Of a DNA stretch of 64,000 nucleotides, positions 11,298 through 21,774 are shown one piece after another (within the stretch, counting starts at the first letter, position 1; every line of letters starts with the position of its first letter). A program made the translations under genes and the position numbers. Below the pieces are notes generated by a model. It saw nothing but the letters and a program-made list of their open reading frames with translations. It did not search any database and was not told where the DNA came from. This DNA comes from Macrotis lagotis. Lineage: Eukaryota; Chordata; Mammalia; Peramelemorphia; Peramelidae. The DNA lies in assembly GCF_037893015.1 (NCBI RefSeq), contig NC_133662.1, forward strand, positions 207,587,778-207,651,777, read 5' to 3'.

Positions 11298-11452
11298 AGG
11301 GGCAGCTAGGTGGCGTAGTGGATAAAGCACCGGCCCTGGCATCAGTAGTACCTGGGTTCAAATCCGGTCTCAGACACTTAATAATTACCTAGCTGTGTGG
11401 CCTTGGGCAAGTCACTTAACCCCGTTTGCCTTACAAAAAAAAACATAAAAAA
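11298..11452 (+). mobile_element. tRNA-derived SINE (MAR1/WSINE-like) with perfect 15-bp target duplication
   Basis: A young-looking copy with head GGGGCAGCTAGGTGGCGTAG and GGCCCTGGCATCAGTAGTAC, interrupted A tail. AGATATATTTCCACA is repeated without mismatch at 11283-11297 and 11453-11467. The insertion splits the 3' UTR of the L1 at 11110. Confidence 0.95.
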
Positions 11453-11493
11453 AGATATATTTCCACATTAGTCATTTCAAAAAGTAAACAGAT

Positions 11494-11495
<2 letters not shown>

Positions 11496-11555
<60 letters not shown>
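11496..11555. repeat. (CA)n dinucleotide microsatellite
   Basis: About 25 CA units with two AAACA interruptions, within L1 3' UTR sequence. Confidence 0.95.
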
Positions 11556-12404
11556 AAAGAATTCACCTATCTTCATTCAGAATTTAACATTATTCTCTCT
11601 CTACAGATGGATTACATATTTCATCATTTTTTTTGAAATTGTCTTGAATCTTTCTCTTGATCAGAGTAGATAAGTTTTTCACAATAGATCACCCTTACAA
11701 TATTGCTACTAATGTGAACATGAAAACAAGCAGGTTGGTTATGAGAGTTTGCTGAACCATTTTCAGTTACTCATTTACATTTGCCATCAACCTTTCAGGC
11801 AATTCTCACCTTCATTATATATAATTCTTTTTATCAAGATGTTTTTTCCCTGATGATGCCTTTTAATTAGGTCTTTTTTTGCTGTTTCTTTGTTTGAAAT
11901 CATAATTGATATCCATTAAGTTTTTTAGCTTTAACAGAAGAATAATATATTCTGTTCCTGTCCTTTACTTATATCCTCTTTGTGTCTCTTTACTTCAAGT
12001 TTGTTTATTGTAGGCAACACATTATTGGATTCTGGTATGTAATCCATTCTTCTATCTGCTTCTGTTTAATGTATGAGTTGATAGTATTAACTTTCACAGT
12101 TATGATTTAAATTACCAATTTAAGTGACATTTTAAGTGTTGACTTTCTATCATTCCTTTCCTCTTCTCTTTAAAAGTTTTTCCTTTGACATTTTTTATGA
12201 GATAATTTTCCCTTTCTTCTCGTTTCCTTTTTCACCCAATGCATCCTAGTTTCTTACCTATCTGTTTATTTTACATAATCAACTCACTCCTGTATCGTCA
12301 TTCTATATAGAATCTTTATAACTACCTTAACAATTAAGTTTTTAGATATTTTATACATCATCTTCTCAAATAGAAAGACAGTTTAACTGATTTCTTCTAC
12401 ATTT

Positions 12405-14275
12405 ATCCTTTTTTATTTTTTAAAAAAGATTTTGAGTTTTACAATTTCCCCCCTAATCTTTCTTCCCCACTCAAGCCCCACAGAAGGCATTCTGTTAGTC
12501 TTTACATTGTTTTCATGGTATACACTGATCTCAGTTGAATGTGATGAGAGAGAAATCATATCCTTAAGGAAGAAAAATAAAGTATAAGAGATAGTGAAAT
12601 TACATAATAAGATAACTTTTCTTTCTAAATTAAAGGTAATAGTCTTTGGCCTTTGTTCAAACTCCGCAATTCTTTTTCTGAATACAGATGGTATTCTCCA
12701 TCGCAGATAGCCTGAAATCATCCCTGATTGTTGCACTGATGGAATGAGCAAATGCATCAAGGTTGATCATCACCCCCATGTTGCTGTTAGGGTGTTCAAT
12801 GTTTTTCTGGTTCTGCTCATCTTGCTCAACATCAGTTTATGCTAATCCCTCCAATCTTCTCTGAATTCCCATCCCTTCTGGTTTCTTTTCTTTTCTTTTC
12901 TTTTCTTTTCTTTTCTTTTCTTTTCTTTTCTTTTCTTGGTTTTTTGGTAAGGCAAATGGGGTTAAATGGCTTGTCCAAGGCCACACAGCTAGGTAATTAT
13001 TAAGTGTCTGAGACGGGATTTGAACCCAGGTACTCTTAACTCCAGGGCCCATGCTTTATCCACTATGCCACCTTGCCGCACCCCCTTCTGGTTTCTAATA
13101 GAACAACTGTGTTCCATGACATACATATACCATATTTTGTTAAGCCATTCCTCAAATGAAGGACATTTACTTAATTTTCAATTCTTTGCCATCACAAACA
13201 GGGTGGCTATGAATATTTTTGTACAAGTGATGTTTTTACCCTTTTTCATAATTTCTTCAGAGTATAGACCCAGTAGTGGTATTGCTGGATCAAAAGGTAT
13301 GCACATTTTTGGTGCCCTTTGGTCATAATTCTAACTTGCTCTCCAGGAAGGTAGGATGAGTTCACAGCTCCACCAACAATGTATTAGTGTTTCAGATTTC
13401 CCACATCCCTTCCAGCATTGATCATTGTCCTTTCTGGTTCATTTATACTTTTTATGTTTCTCTTGAGCCTTGAATTTAAAAAATCAGCATTTCTATTGAG
13501 CAATGCCTTTTATATAAAATCAGTAATGATTGAAAGTCTTTTATTACATTAAATATCTAATTTTCCCTTGAAGTATTATACTCAGTTTTGCAGGGTGGAT
13601 TACTCTTAGCTGTAATCCCAGACTTTTTTGGTCTACTGGAATTCCACAATTCAAGTCTTCCATTTCTTTTAAATGGAAAATGCTAAATCTTCTTTAATCT
13701 TGATTATGGCTACACCTTTAATGATCTTTTTCTTGCTGTTTGAAGAATATTGTTTTTGACTTGAGAGCTTTGGAATTTTGCTACAAGGGCCCTCAAATTT
13801 TTCATTTTGGGATATCTTTCAGGTGGTAATGTGAACTCTTAATTTTGTTCTCTGCTTCTAGTATATTTAAGCATTTTTTTCAAGAATTTTTTTGGAATGT
13901 ATCTAGATTCTTTCTTTGATAATGTTTTTCAGGTTGTCCAAAAATTCTTAAATTATTTCTTTGAGTTTTATTTTCTAGGTCAATTGCTTCCAATGAGATA
14001 TTTCTTTTTCTACTATTGTTCCATTTTCTTGACTTTCTTTTTCCTTGATATTTCATGGAGTCATTAGCATCCACTTCCTCAGTTATAATTTTAAATAATT
14101 ATTTTCTTCCCTGGGGGTTTATGTACCTCTTTTTCCATTTGACCAATTCTGATTTTTAAGGTGACATTCTTTTCAATTTTTTTTGTTTCTTTAGACAAGC
14201 TGATATTTGTTGTCTTATAATCATCTTTATTTGTTATCATTAATTTGCTTATTCTTCCTCTACCAAGTCAATCTT
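12405..14275 (-). mobile_element. Internally deleted L1 lacking the reverse transcriptase region
   Basis: From the left (3' end) there is a 3' UTR with CACAGAAGGCATTCTGTTAG, GAGAGAGAAATCATATCC and CAAGGTTGATCATCACCC. The C-terminal end of ORF2 follows at 13090-13435. Near 13440 the sequence switches to ORF1/5'-side landmarks such as GAAGTATTATACTCAGTTTT and CAGACTTTTTTGGTC. Several kilobases of ORF2 are absent at this join. A SINE sits at 12887-13082. Confidence 0.7.
12887..13082 (-). mobile_element. tRNA-derived SINE with expanded (TTTTC)n tail and perfect 14-bp target duplication
   Basis: Minus-strand copy: on the plus strand a run of about ten TTTTC units, then AAGGCAAATGGGGTTAAATG, GGCCACACAGCTAGGTAATT and TTTGAACCCAGGTACTC. 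CCCTTCTGGTTTCT is identical at 12873-12886 and 13083-13096. The A tail has expanded into a GAAAA microsatellite. Confidence 0.95.
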
Positions 14276-14282
14276 ACTTGAT

Positions 14283-14430
14283 GTGAACAACAGTTTGGAC
14301 ATCATAGGTTATTTTATTCCAATGCTTACAAATAGAATTCCATCTAAAACATACAAGACAAATGAAAGCTATTCAATTGAAAGATTTTCAGGCAAAGAAA
14401 TAGTGCAGTTTTCAAGGGATTTTATTAATA
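14283..14430. other. Short unassigned stretch
   Basis: A small open frame (14283-14492) crosses into the following SINE, so it is not a credible gene. Confidence 0.5.
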
Positions 14431-14665
14431 TGGGCAAATCACTTAACCCTGATTGCCTCACATCCAAGGCCATTTCCAGTCATTCTGATTGATATCTAGC
14501 CACTGAACCCAGATGACTCTGAAGACAAAAGTGAGTCTGATGACTTAGCATACTCCCTCCACTCCCCCCAATCAAATCCAATTCAGTTGCTTGTCATGGC
14601 ATCATTTCCTTGAAGTCTTGGTCTTCTTTGAGAATGAAGGACAAACATAATCATCATTATCATTT
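14430..14665 (+). mobile_element. Older long-form SINE, 3' portion
   Basis: Landmarks are GGGCAAATCACTTAACCCTG, CCATTTCCAGTCATTCTGAT, GTGAGTCTGATGACTTAGCA and GAGAATGAAGGACAAACA. They are shared in order with 1102-1435 and 29236-29540. The head is lost or too decayed to see. Confidence 0.75.
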
Positions 14666-14745
14666 CAACATCTCAGCAGAGCTGGGATTCTAACCCAGGT
14701 CCTGTACCTAAAAATCCAGTGGCCTTCTTAAATATATAACTGGCT

Positions 14746-15835
14746 CTGAGAAGTATTTATTAAAGATTATCTGTGAAATTTGCCCAATATGAATTCTAAT
14801 TAAGGTTATAATTTGATTTTGAAAACTGTTTCCATAGTTGAATTCTTCATATATTGAATAATTATTCACTCACTCTCCAGGTTTTTATTCTTTCATATAC
14901 AAATCCAAATTATTGCATTCAGTTTGTCTGCATTTTTATCTTTAGTCCAAGTTTCTTAACCTAGATCCATGGAAAAAATTTCAGAAAGCTCATAACTTGT
15001 ATATGGAAAAGTAATCACACTTTTCTTTTTACTAACTTTTAGTTGAAATTTAATATTTACTTCAATTATGTTTTTTTAAAAAAAATACTAATCTGAAAAA
15101 GAGTTCATAGATTTCACAAGACTGCCAGTAAGTTTATAATACACACATACACACAAACACACACACACACACGCATACAAACAGGTTTGAAGCTTGTTGT
15201 AGTCATTAGAGTTTTAGGATTGTAGGTTGAGTTTTACCATAAGAAATAAACAGAATATTTTATTCAATTAATATATTTTTTCTATCAATAAATATAAAGG
15301 GGAAGTAATAACAAAAATAACACATATATTTGTATAAGAGCAGTCTTCATTAAATGAAATTCTAATTAAGAATAAAAAATCTAGAACATAATGCTTTCCT
15401 GAATTGTATATGCCTTCCTCAAATATACAGAGTAATAGAATATGAATCAATCACAGACACACAGAAACACACACATACAAACACACAGTAAACCACGGAA
15501 GATGGATCAAAATGTTGAAGCACTGAATGATGCTTCCATAGAGCCCCATTTTGAAGTTTTAACTCTTTGTCTTTCTTCTCTTTCACTTTCATGGGAGAAT
15601 TGAAGAATCTTGAGGTTTGGAAAACTGAAGGAACTACACAGATCCACATAGACCAAAGTGTTTGTTGAAATGATAGACTGTTTAAATGATTCTACTCAAT
15701 GAAATATGGGGAAAAAAGAAATTAAGCAAAACATGCAAAGGTTTTTTGATCTTGTCCCATGGAGACTTAGGACGGAAATCTTGACACTTGAAGAACAGCA
15801 AGATGTTTAGAGAATAGCCCTGTGATTCAGTTTCA
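14746..15835. other. Unassigned non-coding stretch with CA-rich patches
   Basis: It contains short CA-rich tracts at 15138-15175 and 15455-15490. The minus-strand open frames here have no recognisable domain. Confidence 0.5.
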
Positions 15836-16500
15836 TTGACTGACTGTTCTGCATTTCAGGAGCACTTAATATTGATTGATCCAATTGAAAAGAGCTTTAG
15901 CAAAGGCAAAGCTCTGAGCACTGTCAGACATTTCTTACCAGGGATTTTTTTCTTGTCAAGTGATGGTGTGTTATTGGGCTACAACTGTAAAATAGTTAAG
16001 CTTAAGTATCTGGACTCCAGGATAAAACAGATGGTGTAGCCCACTCTTTTTCTTATTTGAAAACTGGTAATGCCTTAGCTGGACTTCAGCTGAAACTAGA
16101 AGAAAGAAGTTCTACAGACATCTACCCAGAGAAACTATACCTAGCATCTACCAGGAGAGACTAGATGGCAGAATACCATCCAGGGACCACAACAGCAGAT
16201 GAAAAACAACACCCAGCAGCAACTGAATATGACTCCCATATCTCTGACTTAGAAAAATAAAACCCAACACCACTCTGGGAACCAAGTCAAATCCTGTGAG
16301 AACAGTGGAGCTGATGAATCTCAATAAGACCCAAAAAGAGATCCAATGTGATGACATTTCCTGAAGAAATCATCAACTGCATTTTTGGAAGTAGGCTATA
16401 TCTTTACATGTATACCACATCCATTTCTTTTCTACTCAGAATCTTGTATGTCTCTATAAATTGTAAGTAAATTACAAGCGTGCCTCTTTGTTTTTAGTCT
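15836..16500. other. Unclassified block, possibly an old dispersed repeat
   Basis: The segment 16080-16480 has unusually balanced composition (for example GAGACTAGATGGCAGAATAC, GGGACCACAACAGCAGATG). It has the texture of decayed coding retroelement sequence. I could not place it in a family, and no frame longer than about 70 codons is open. Confidence 0.3.
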
Positions 16501-16799
16501 TGTTACACTTTCCTTCCACATATGAGTTCCTTAGAAATACATTGCCTTCACATGAGTTGGAGAGTACAGCTCAAGTTATTAGAAAGAACATCTCTGACAT
16601 CTATCTTAATAGGCATTTCATCAAATGTTTTGCCTGAAATAATTATTTCCTCTGACAAAGAATGGCAATCATGTTGGTGGGGGAACGACTTGTTCCTATT
16701 TGGTTTGAATAAAAACTTATAAATTACCTTGAAACATATATCTTGTCTGGGGGGGGGACCCATATTTGAGAGGAAATTAAAAACACATTGTCTAGAGAT

Positions 16800-17800
16800 T
16801 TCTGAAAAAAAGTAAAATGTAAAGCAGAGCCAAGATGACTGAATAAAGCAGGGACACACCTGAGCTTTCCCCCCAAACCCTTCCAAATATATTCAAATAA
16901 TGAGTCTAAACAAATGCTAAAGCAGCAGAATCCACAACTTTCCAGCCCAAGACAATTTAGATGATCAGCAAGAAGGATGGTTCTGGGGCAGCTGCTGGCA
17001 CAGCAGATAGAGCACTGGCCCTGGAGTCAGGAGGACCTGAGTTCAAATCTAACTTATACCCTTAATAATTACCCACCTCTGTGAATCACTTAATCCCATT
17101 GCCTTGAAAAAAAAAAGAAGGTTGGCTCTGTGAGGGTGAGAGAGAAGCACAGTCCAGTGCAGACCACACCAGCACAGACCAGGACTCAGCAAACTGGGAG
17201 TAAGTGCCTGAGTTACTGAATCTGGCAGCAATATGGTTTCCAAACCTCTCAAACTTGGAACTCAGAACTTAGAACAAAGAACTTAAAACAAGTCAATTGT
17301 TGCATAAGAACCAGAGAACCCAGATCAGCACAGGCACCATCAAAACCTGAGCATTAGCAAAAACTTACAGGAAAGTGGCAAAGTACAATGTGCTGTGTGC
17401 AAAGTAACAGCAATATTGTGAGATGATCATCTGTGAATGATTTAGCTATTCTCAGCAATATAATAATCCAGGACTACTCTAAAGATTTTATGATGAAAAA
17501 TGTTATCTGTGCCAAGAGAAAAAATTGATGGTGTCTAGATACAGACTGAAACTTCTTTTTTTTTACTTTCTTGATTTTTCTTCAGGTATTTCTTTTTTGG
17601 TCTATAGTTTCTTTCACAATATTACTATTATGGAAATGTTTTTCGTGACTGCACATAAAATCTATAGCAAATTACTTTCTTTCTCAATGAGGGGTTTGAG
17701 AAAGAAGAACAGGAGAAATTTTGGAATTCAAAGTGTTAAAAATGAATGTTAAAATTGTTTTTACATGTAACTTGGGAATACTAATAAAAGAAATTAAATG
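16800..17800 (+). mobile_element. Internally deleted L1: 5' UTR joined to 3' UTR
   Basis: The left part starts near CAGAGCCAAGATGACTGAAT and CACCTGAGCTTTCCCCCC, typical of the L1 5' end. The right part from about 17400 has the 3' UTR markers GTGAGATGATCATCTGTGAA, GATTTAGCTATTCTCAGCAA, GTGCCAAGAGAAAAAATTGA and an ATGAATGTTAAAATTGTTTT end. ORF1 and ORF2 are absent. This is one of few plus-strand L1 copies. A SINE interrupts the 5' part. Confidence 0.65.
16985..17115 (+). mobile_element. tRNA-derived SINE (MAR1/WSINE-like)
   Basis: It has the head GGGGCAGCTGCTGGCACAGC and GCACTGGCCCTGGAGTCAGG, with a short A tail. The flanks AGAAGGATGGTTCT (16971-16984) and AGAAGGTTGGCTCT (17116-17129) match in 12 of 14 positions. 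A few bases are missing from its 3' half (GTGAATCACTTAATCCC). Confidence 0.9.
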
Positions 17801-17842
17801 ACTAATCTTAGAAAATGTTTCTTCTTCAAAAATAAGCAAATA

Positions 17843-18002
17843 GGGGCGGCTAGGTAGCGCAGGGGATAAAGCACCGGCCCTGGAGTCAGGAGTACCTGGG
17901 TTCAAATCTGGTCTCAGACACTTAATAATTACCTAGTTGTGTGGCCTTGGGCAAGCCACTTAACCCCATTTGCCTTGCAAAAACAAAAACAAAAACGAAA
18001 AA
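17843..18002 (+). mobile_element. tRNA-derived SINE (MAR1/WSINE-like)
   Basis: A nearly complete copy (GGGGCGGCTAGGTAGCGCAG through GCAAGCCACTTAACCCC) with a CAAAAA-repeat tail. AAGCAAATA flanks it at 17834-17842 and 18003-18011. Confidence 0.92.
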
Positions 18003-18011
18003 AAGCAAATA

Positions 18012-18600
18012 AATAGAAAGAAGTTCATGTTCTATTATTCCTGTTCTCTAAAGAATTTGAAATCAATGTCATGAGGTTATCAACACCTCTGATGTTATCC
18101 TCTGAGTACATTTAGTTGCCTTTGTAACATGCTTTTCCCCCCTCAATTAAATGAGTTTCAAGTTTCTTGATCCTCTAAAAAAAAATTTTGTTTGTCTCTA
18201 GTCTTCTTTTCTAAGTGGGTTGGTTTAATACTTTCAGTCTTAAGTACAGTTGAAATGCCCCAGAATGATCTGACATTCGAACTAATTGTTGAGATTCTTT
18301 GTTCTCAAAATTGTCTTCTCTAGAGTCATAGTTGTCATATTTTTTTGAAATTTAGGAGGGAAATTACAGGCAAATTCTTTGCAAAAAGAGAGGTGAAAGT
18401 GAAAGACTTACTTATAAGTTAAGAAAAGTGAATGCTACAGAGAACTGTAATGTACTAAGTGGAATGAAATAAGTGCCTTATTCATAGAAAGAACCCTTAA
18501 GTCCAAGTATTGAACAACTCCTAGGTTCTCATTTATGGTGATAGCACAGCTAAATCACATTTACTAAAATCAATTGAAAGTCATTGGAGGGAGGTATCTG
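18012..18600. other. Unassigned non-coding stretch
   Basis: Nothing recognisable; no open frame of note. Confidence 0.5.
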
Positions 18601-18604
18601 ATAT

Positions 18605-19010
18605 CCCAATCACAGAATCACAGAATTTCAGAAATGGGATGGATTTTAGTGGCCACCTTGTCTAGTCTAAATCAGAAAAAACTGAAACTACAGATCTCAA
18701 TGACAAAAAAAAATCATTAATTACTGAGGCAATCCATTACATCTTTATATAGTTTCCATTTTTAGGAAGTTTTAAACTTTTTTTTAATATTACATATAAA
18801 TTTTTTCTCTTTAACTCCTACCAATTTCTCCACAGAAGAACCAAATACAGCAAGTTTTATTTTTCTCCTGCATGAAAGCCCTTCAAATACTTGAACATGA
18901 CTATCCTAATCATTTTCCACCCCACTCCCAGAATTTCAACTCTTCTGGTGCTAATTTTTTTCCTTCCTTTCCAGTGCTGAATATTTTGCTCCAAATTTGG
19001 ACCAAAATAC
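18605..19010 (-). mobile_element. CR1/L3-like LINE 3' end
   Basis: On the plus strand it opens with AATCACAGAATCACAGAATT, the reversed CR1/L3 terminal motif. It continues through GGCCACCTTGTCTAGTC, TTTTTAGGAAGTTTTAAAC and GAAAGCCCTTCAAATACTTG, in the order expected for the reverse complement of a CR1/L3 end. Highly diverged, non-coding. Confidence 0.65.
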
Positions 19011-19346
19011 AAATTTCAGAAGGGAACAATTACAGTTGCAGTTTGTCTTAATTTCTTCCTAACTACTTTATAAATGAACCTAATTCTCCTAAATAACAAA
19101 TAAAACTTACAGAAAACATATTTTTCCAACATAACATGCTCTTGCATTAAAGAATTAAAACACTTATACTATTTTATATTTTATATTGGAATCTGGGTAT
19201 GTGAAGAGAAAAAGTCTCAGACTTCAAGTAGTTTTAGCTTTATATTAAGGAAAAATCTTATACCAGGTAATGTCGTGGGGAGAAAGCTCAAATAACGCGG
19301 GCATATGGATCTCTGAGTTAGATATTTCAGTTCATTTTTTTCTAGG
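19011..19346. other. Unassigned non-coding stretch
   Basis: AT-rich, with no recognised element. Confidence 0.5.
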
Positions 19347-19358
19347 TGGGTGACATGT

Positions 19359-19607
19359 TGTTCAGTTGTTTTAAACCATGCCTGAGTCTTTGTGATTCCA
19401 TTTAGGAATTTCTTCGCAGAAATACCAGAGTGGTTTGCCATTTCCTTCTCCAGTTCATTTTACAGATGAAGAACTAAAACCATCGGTGTTAAGTGACTAG
19501 CCCAGTGTCACATGGATAATGTTTGAAGTCAGATTTGAACTCAGGAAGATAAGTTTTTCTGGCACCAGGTTCAGTGCTCTATCCTCTGTACCACCTAACT
19601 GCACAGA
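19359..19607 (-). mobile_element. MAR1-type SINE, full-length and old
   Basis: On the plus strand: GTTGTTCAGTTGTTTTAAAC, then ATACCAGAGTGGTTTGCCAT, CTCCAGTTCATTTTACAGAT, GATTTGAACTCAGGAAGATA and GTACCACCTAACTGC. TGGGTGACATGT (19347-19358) and TTGGTGACATGT (19608-19619) form a target duplication with one mismatch. Its 3' unit (GGTTTGCCATTTCC) differs from that of the short SINEs, so it belongs to another subfamily. Confidence 0.85.
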
Positions 19608-19619
19608 TTGGTGACATGT

Positions 19620-21509
19620 CAAATAATGAATTGCACTGAGTTAAATATCATATAAAATGATGAATTTATTCTGTGTCTTTAAGGGACTTTTACTATGTGG
19701 ATAGGGGGAGAGCCAAAGAAATTTTATGTGGACATTTTGTCAGTATGATCTCCACAATTTCAAACAATTATTTTTTAAAGACCAACCCTTATCCCTTTCC
19801 TCACAAAAAAAAAAAAAAATCTTTCAGGGAAGCTGAAAGAGAAAAAAAGAAAGAAACACCAACTGGGAAGAGATAGAACCATTAAAGATTTTCTTTTAAA
19901 TAAAATCCACTCAAGTGCATCCAGGCTTGAAAGGCAAAAAAATAAAATAAAATGAAACATGGACTTACTGTAATCAAACTTTTCTATTGTCTGTCACTGA
20001 AGTGAACACAAGGCACAGAGGGAGCAATAAAGGTAGGTTTCACATTGTTTAAATTTTTAAAAAGACAGCATTTAATGAAAGGCATTTTAATAATGAAGAT
20101 GACATACACAAGTCACTATTTGCCTGTCCTAGTTGAGTAATGATTTGATTATCCCATATGTCTTTATTCTACCAATAATGGAGGAGGAAAAAAGGTAAGA
20201 AACAAGAAAGACTTCTTTTTTTTATTTATTCTTTTCCTACTGCACCATCTATTCAATGTTTTTCTACTTTTTTTTTCAATTTGATGAAAGCACAGACCTT
20301 ACTTAGTGTGGACATTATTGTAAGAGTCAACTTCTTTGGAAAAAAACCGACTTTTTTTCAACCCTTCTTTAAAATTTCAAAAAAAGTAGGAATAATGACT
20401 ATATGGTTTAGTGGGTGTTAATGGTACATCTGTTTCATGTCAAAAGGTGACACTATCAGGGAAATTTTTTTAAAGTGTTAACTGTATTCATTTTATATGC
20501 ACTTTTAATCATTCACTTATTAATGTTTGGAAAAAAGATATTGATGCCAAAAATGTCTGTCATTCTGGGATTGTGCTAATATACCTTCTAAATTTCTTCT
20601 TGACTTTAATTCTTTATAAATTTTCCCATTTTTTAATTTATTACTTGATTTTTTCTTTAATAAATTTATAAAATTATTCATTCTCATTAATTTTTAATGA
20701 ATGTGCCAACTATAATATTTCATATAGTGAGGGGAGCACATAGAATAATATAACATAGAAGTTTACTTCAGGGATTTTAGACTCAAAGGAGAAAAAAATA
20801 GATGGATGACCAAATAGTCATAATATAAATAAGTATGCAAAGCAAAGGTGAACATGGGATTTTAATACCAGTATTCAGTTCTCTTGAGTAGATCTGTGAA
20901 TTTCAATGTTTGTATTTTAGAACAGATTGGCAAAAGATTTCTTGTATATTGGCACATGTGGCACTTGTATTTTGATCTCGACCACCAATTTTCTCTTACT
21001 GGAAATGGCCTGTACCTCTGGGGTGCTGGGCTCATATTGGTGAGAATTAGCATAGTATTACTCCTAAGCATGCCACTCTGACACTTCTTGGTAATCTTCA
21101 CATGCTGACCACATTCTTGTCCCAGGCTCCTTGCCAACTCCTCTGTACTTTTTAACTTTCCCCTTTGGAATATAAGCTTTTTCAGGGCTGAAATTTTTTT
21201 ACTTATTTGTATTTATCATGGTAGCATAGCTCAGTCCAAGTATTTATAAATGCATGTTTTTCTATTTATCTGCAAATATATGTCAAAAAGCTGACATTCT
21301 ATAATTACAGGAATCTTTTCTCTTTTGATAGCAACATTCCTTTAATTTGAATATTATAAAACAAATTGATAAGCAATATTTTCTTTCCTATTTTGAATCA
21401 ATATGAAATGAAATAATATATGAAAAAATATTTTGCAAACTAAAATATCCTGAGAAAGATTTCAGTTCTGTTTCAACTGTAGTGGTTAAAGATGCTATAG
21501 ATTATGAAA
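19620..21509. other. Unassigned non-coding stretch
   Basis: About 1.9 kb without a recognised repeat. Short open frames (19673-19876 plus strand, 20862-21137 minus strand) have no recognisable domain and one runs into a poly(A) tract. AT-rich throughout. Confidence 0.5.
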
Positions 21510-21660
21510 TTTTTTGTTTTTTTCAAGGTAGTAGCATTCAATGATTTGCCCAAAGTCACTCAGCTAAGTAAGTAAGTATTAAGTGTCTCAGGCAGATTTG
21601 AATTCAGGGACTCCTGCCTCTAGGGCTGGTGCTCTATCTTAGTGTCATCTAGCTGCCCCT
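21510..21660 (-). mobile_element. tRNA-derived SINE, old copy
   Basis: On the plus strand: TTTTTTTCAAGGTAGTAGCA, GTCACTCAGCTAAGTAAGTA, AGATTTGAATTCAGGGACTC and GTCATCTAGCTGCCCCTA, the complement of a SINE head. An extra AAGT unit duplicates the GTAAGTAAGT segment. Confidence 0.85.
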
Positions 21661-21774
21661 ATACTTTATATTTTAACTCAAGAAAGAATAAATAAATGTG
21701 AGCACATTGAATGCCTATTTCAGTCTTTTAGAAGTATATTGTACATGATTAAATGAACGAAAAGAAACATTTTA

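Larger units (their letters stand above)
11110..12404 (-). mobile_element. Internally deleted L1 (3' UTR plus endonuclease-side remnant)
   Basis: The left part (11110-11720) is an L1 3' UTR of the type seen at 6165, with CTTGAGAAGGCAAAAAATTT and CACAATAGATCACCCTTACA. The right part (about 11840-12400) has ORF2 5'-side landmarks: GTTTATTGTAGGCAACACAT, GTAATCCATTCTTCTATC and GTATGAGTTGATAGTATTAA. These match 55915-55995 of the longer L1. The intervening reverse transcriptase region is missing. Confidence 0.6.

Noticed and set aside
12413..12760. 115-codon minus-strand frame
   Set aside because: It lies in an L1 3' UTR, which is non-coding; its first codons run into degraded ORF2 end.
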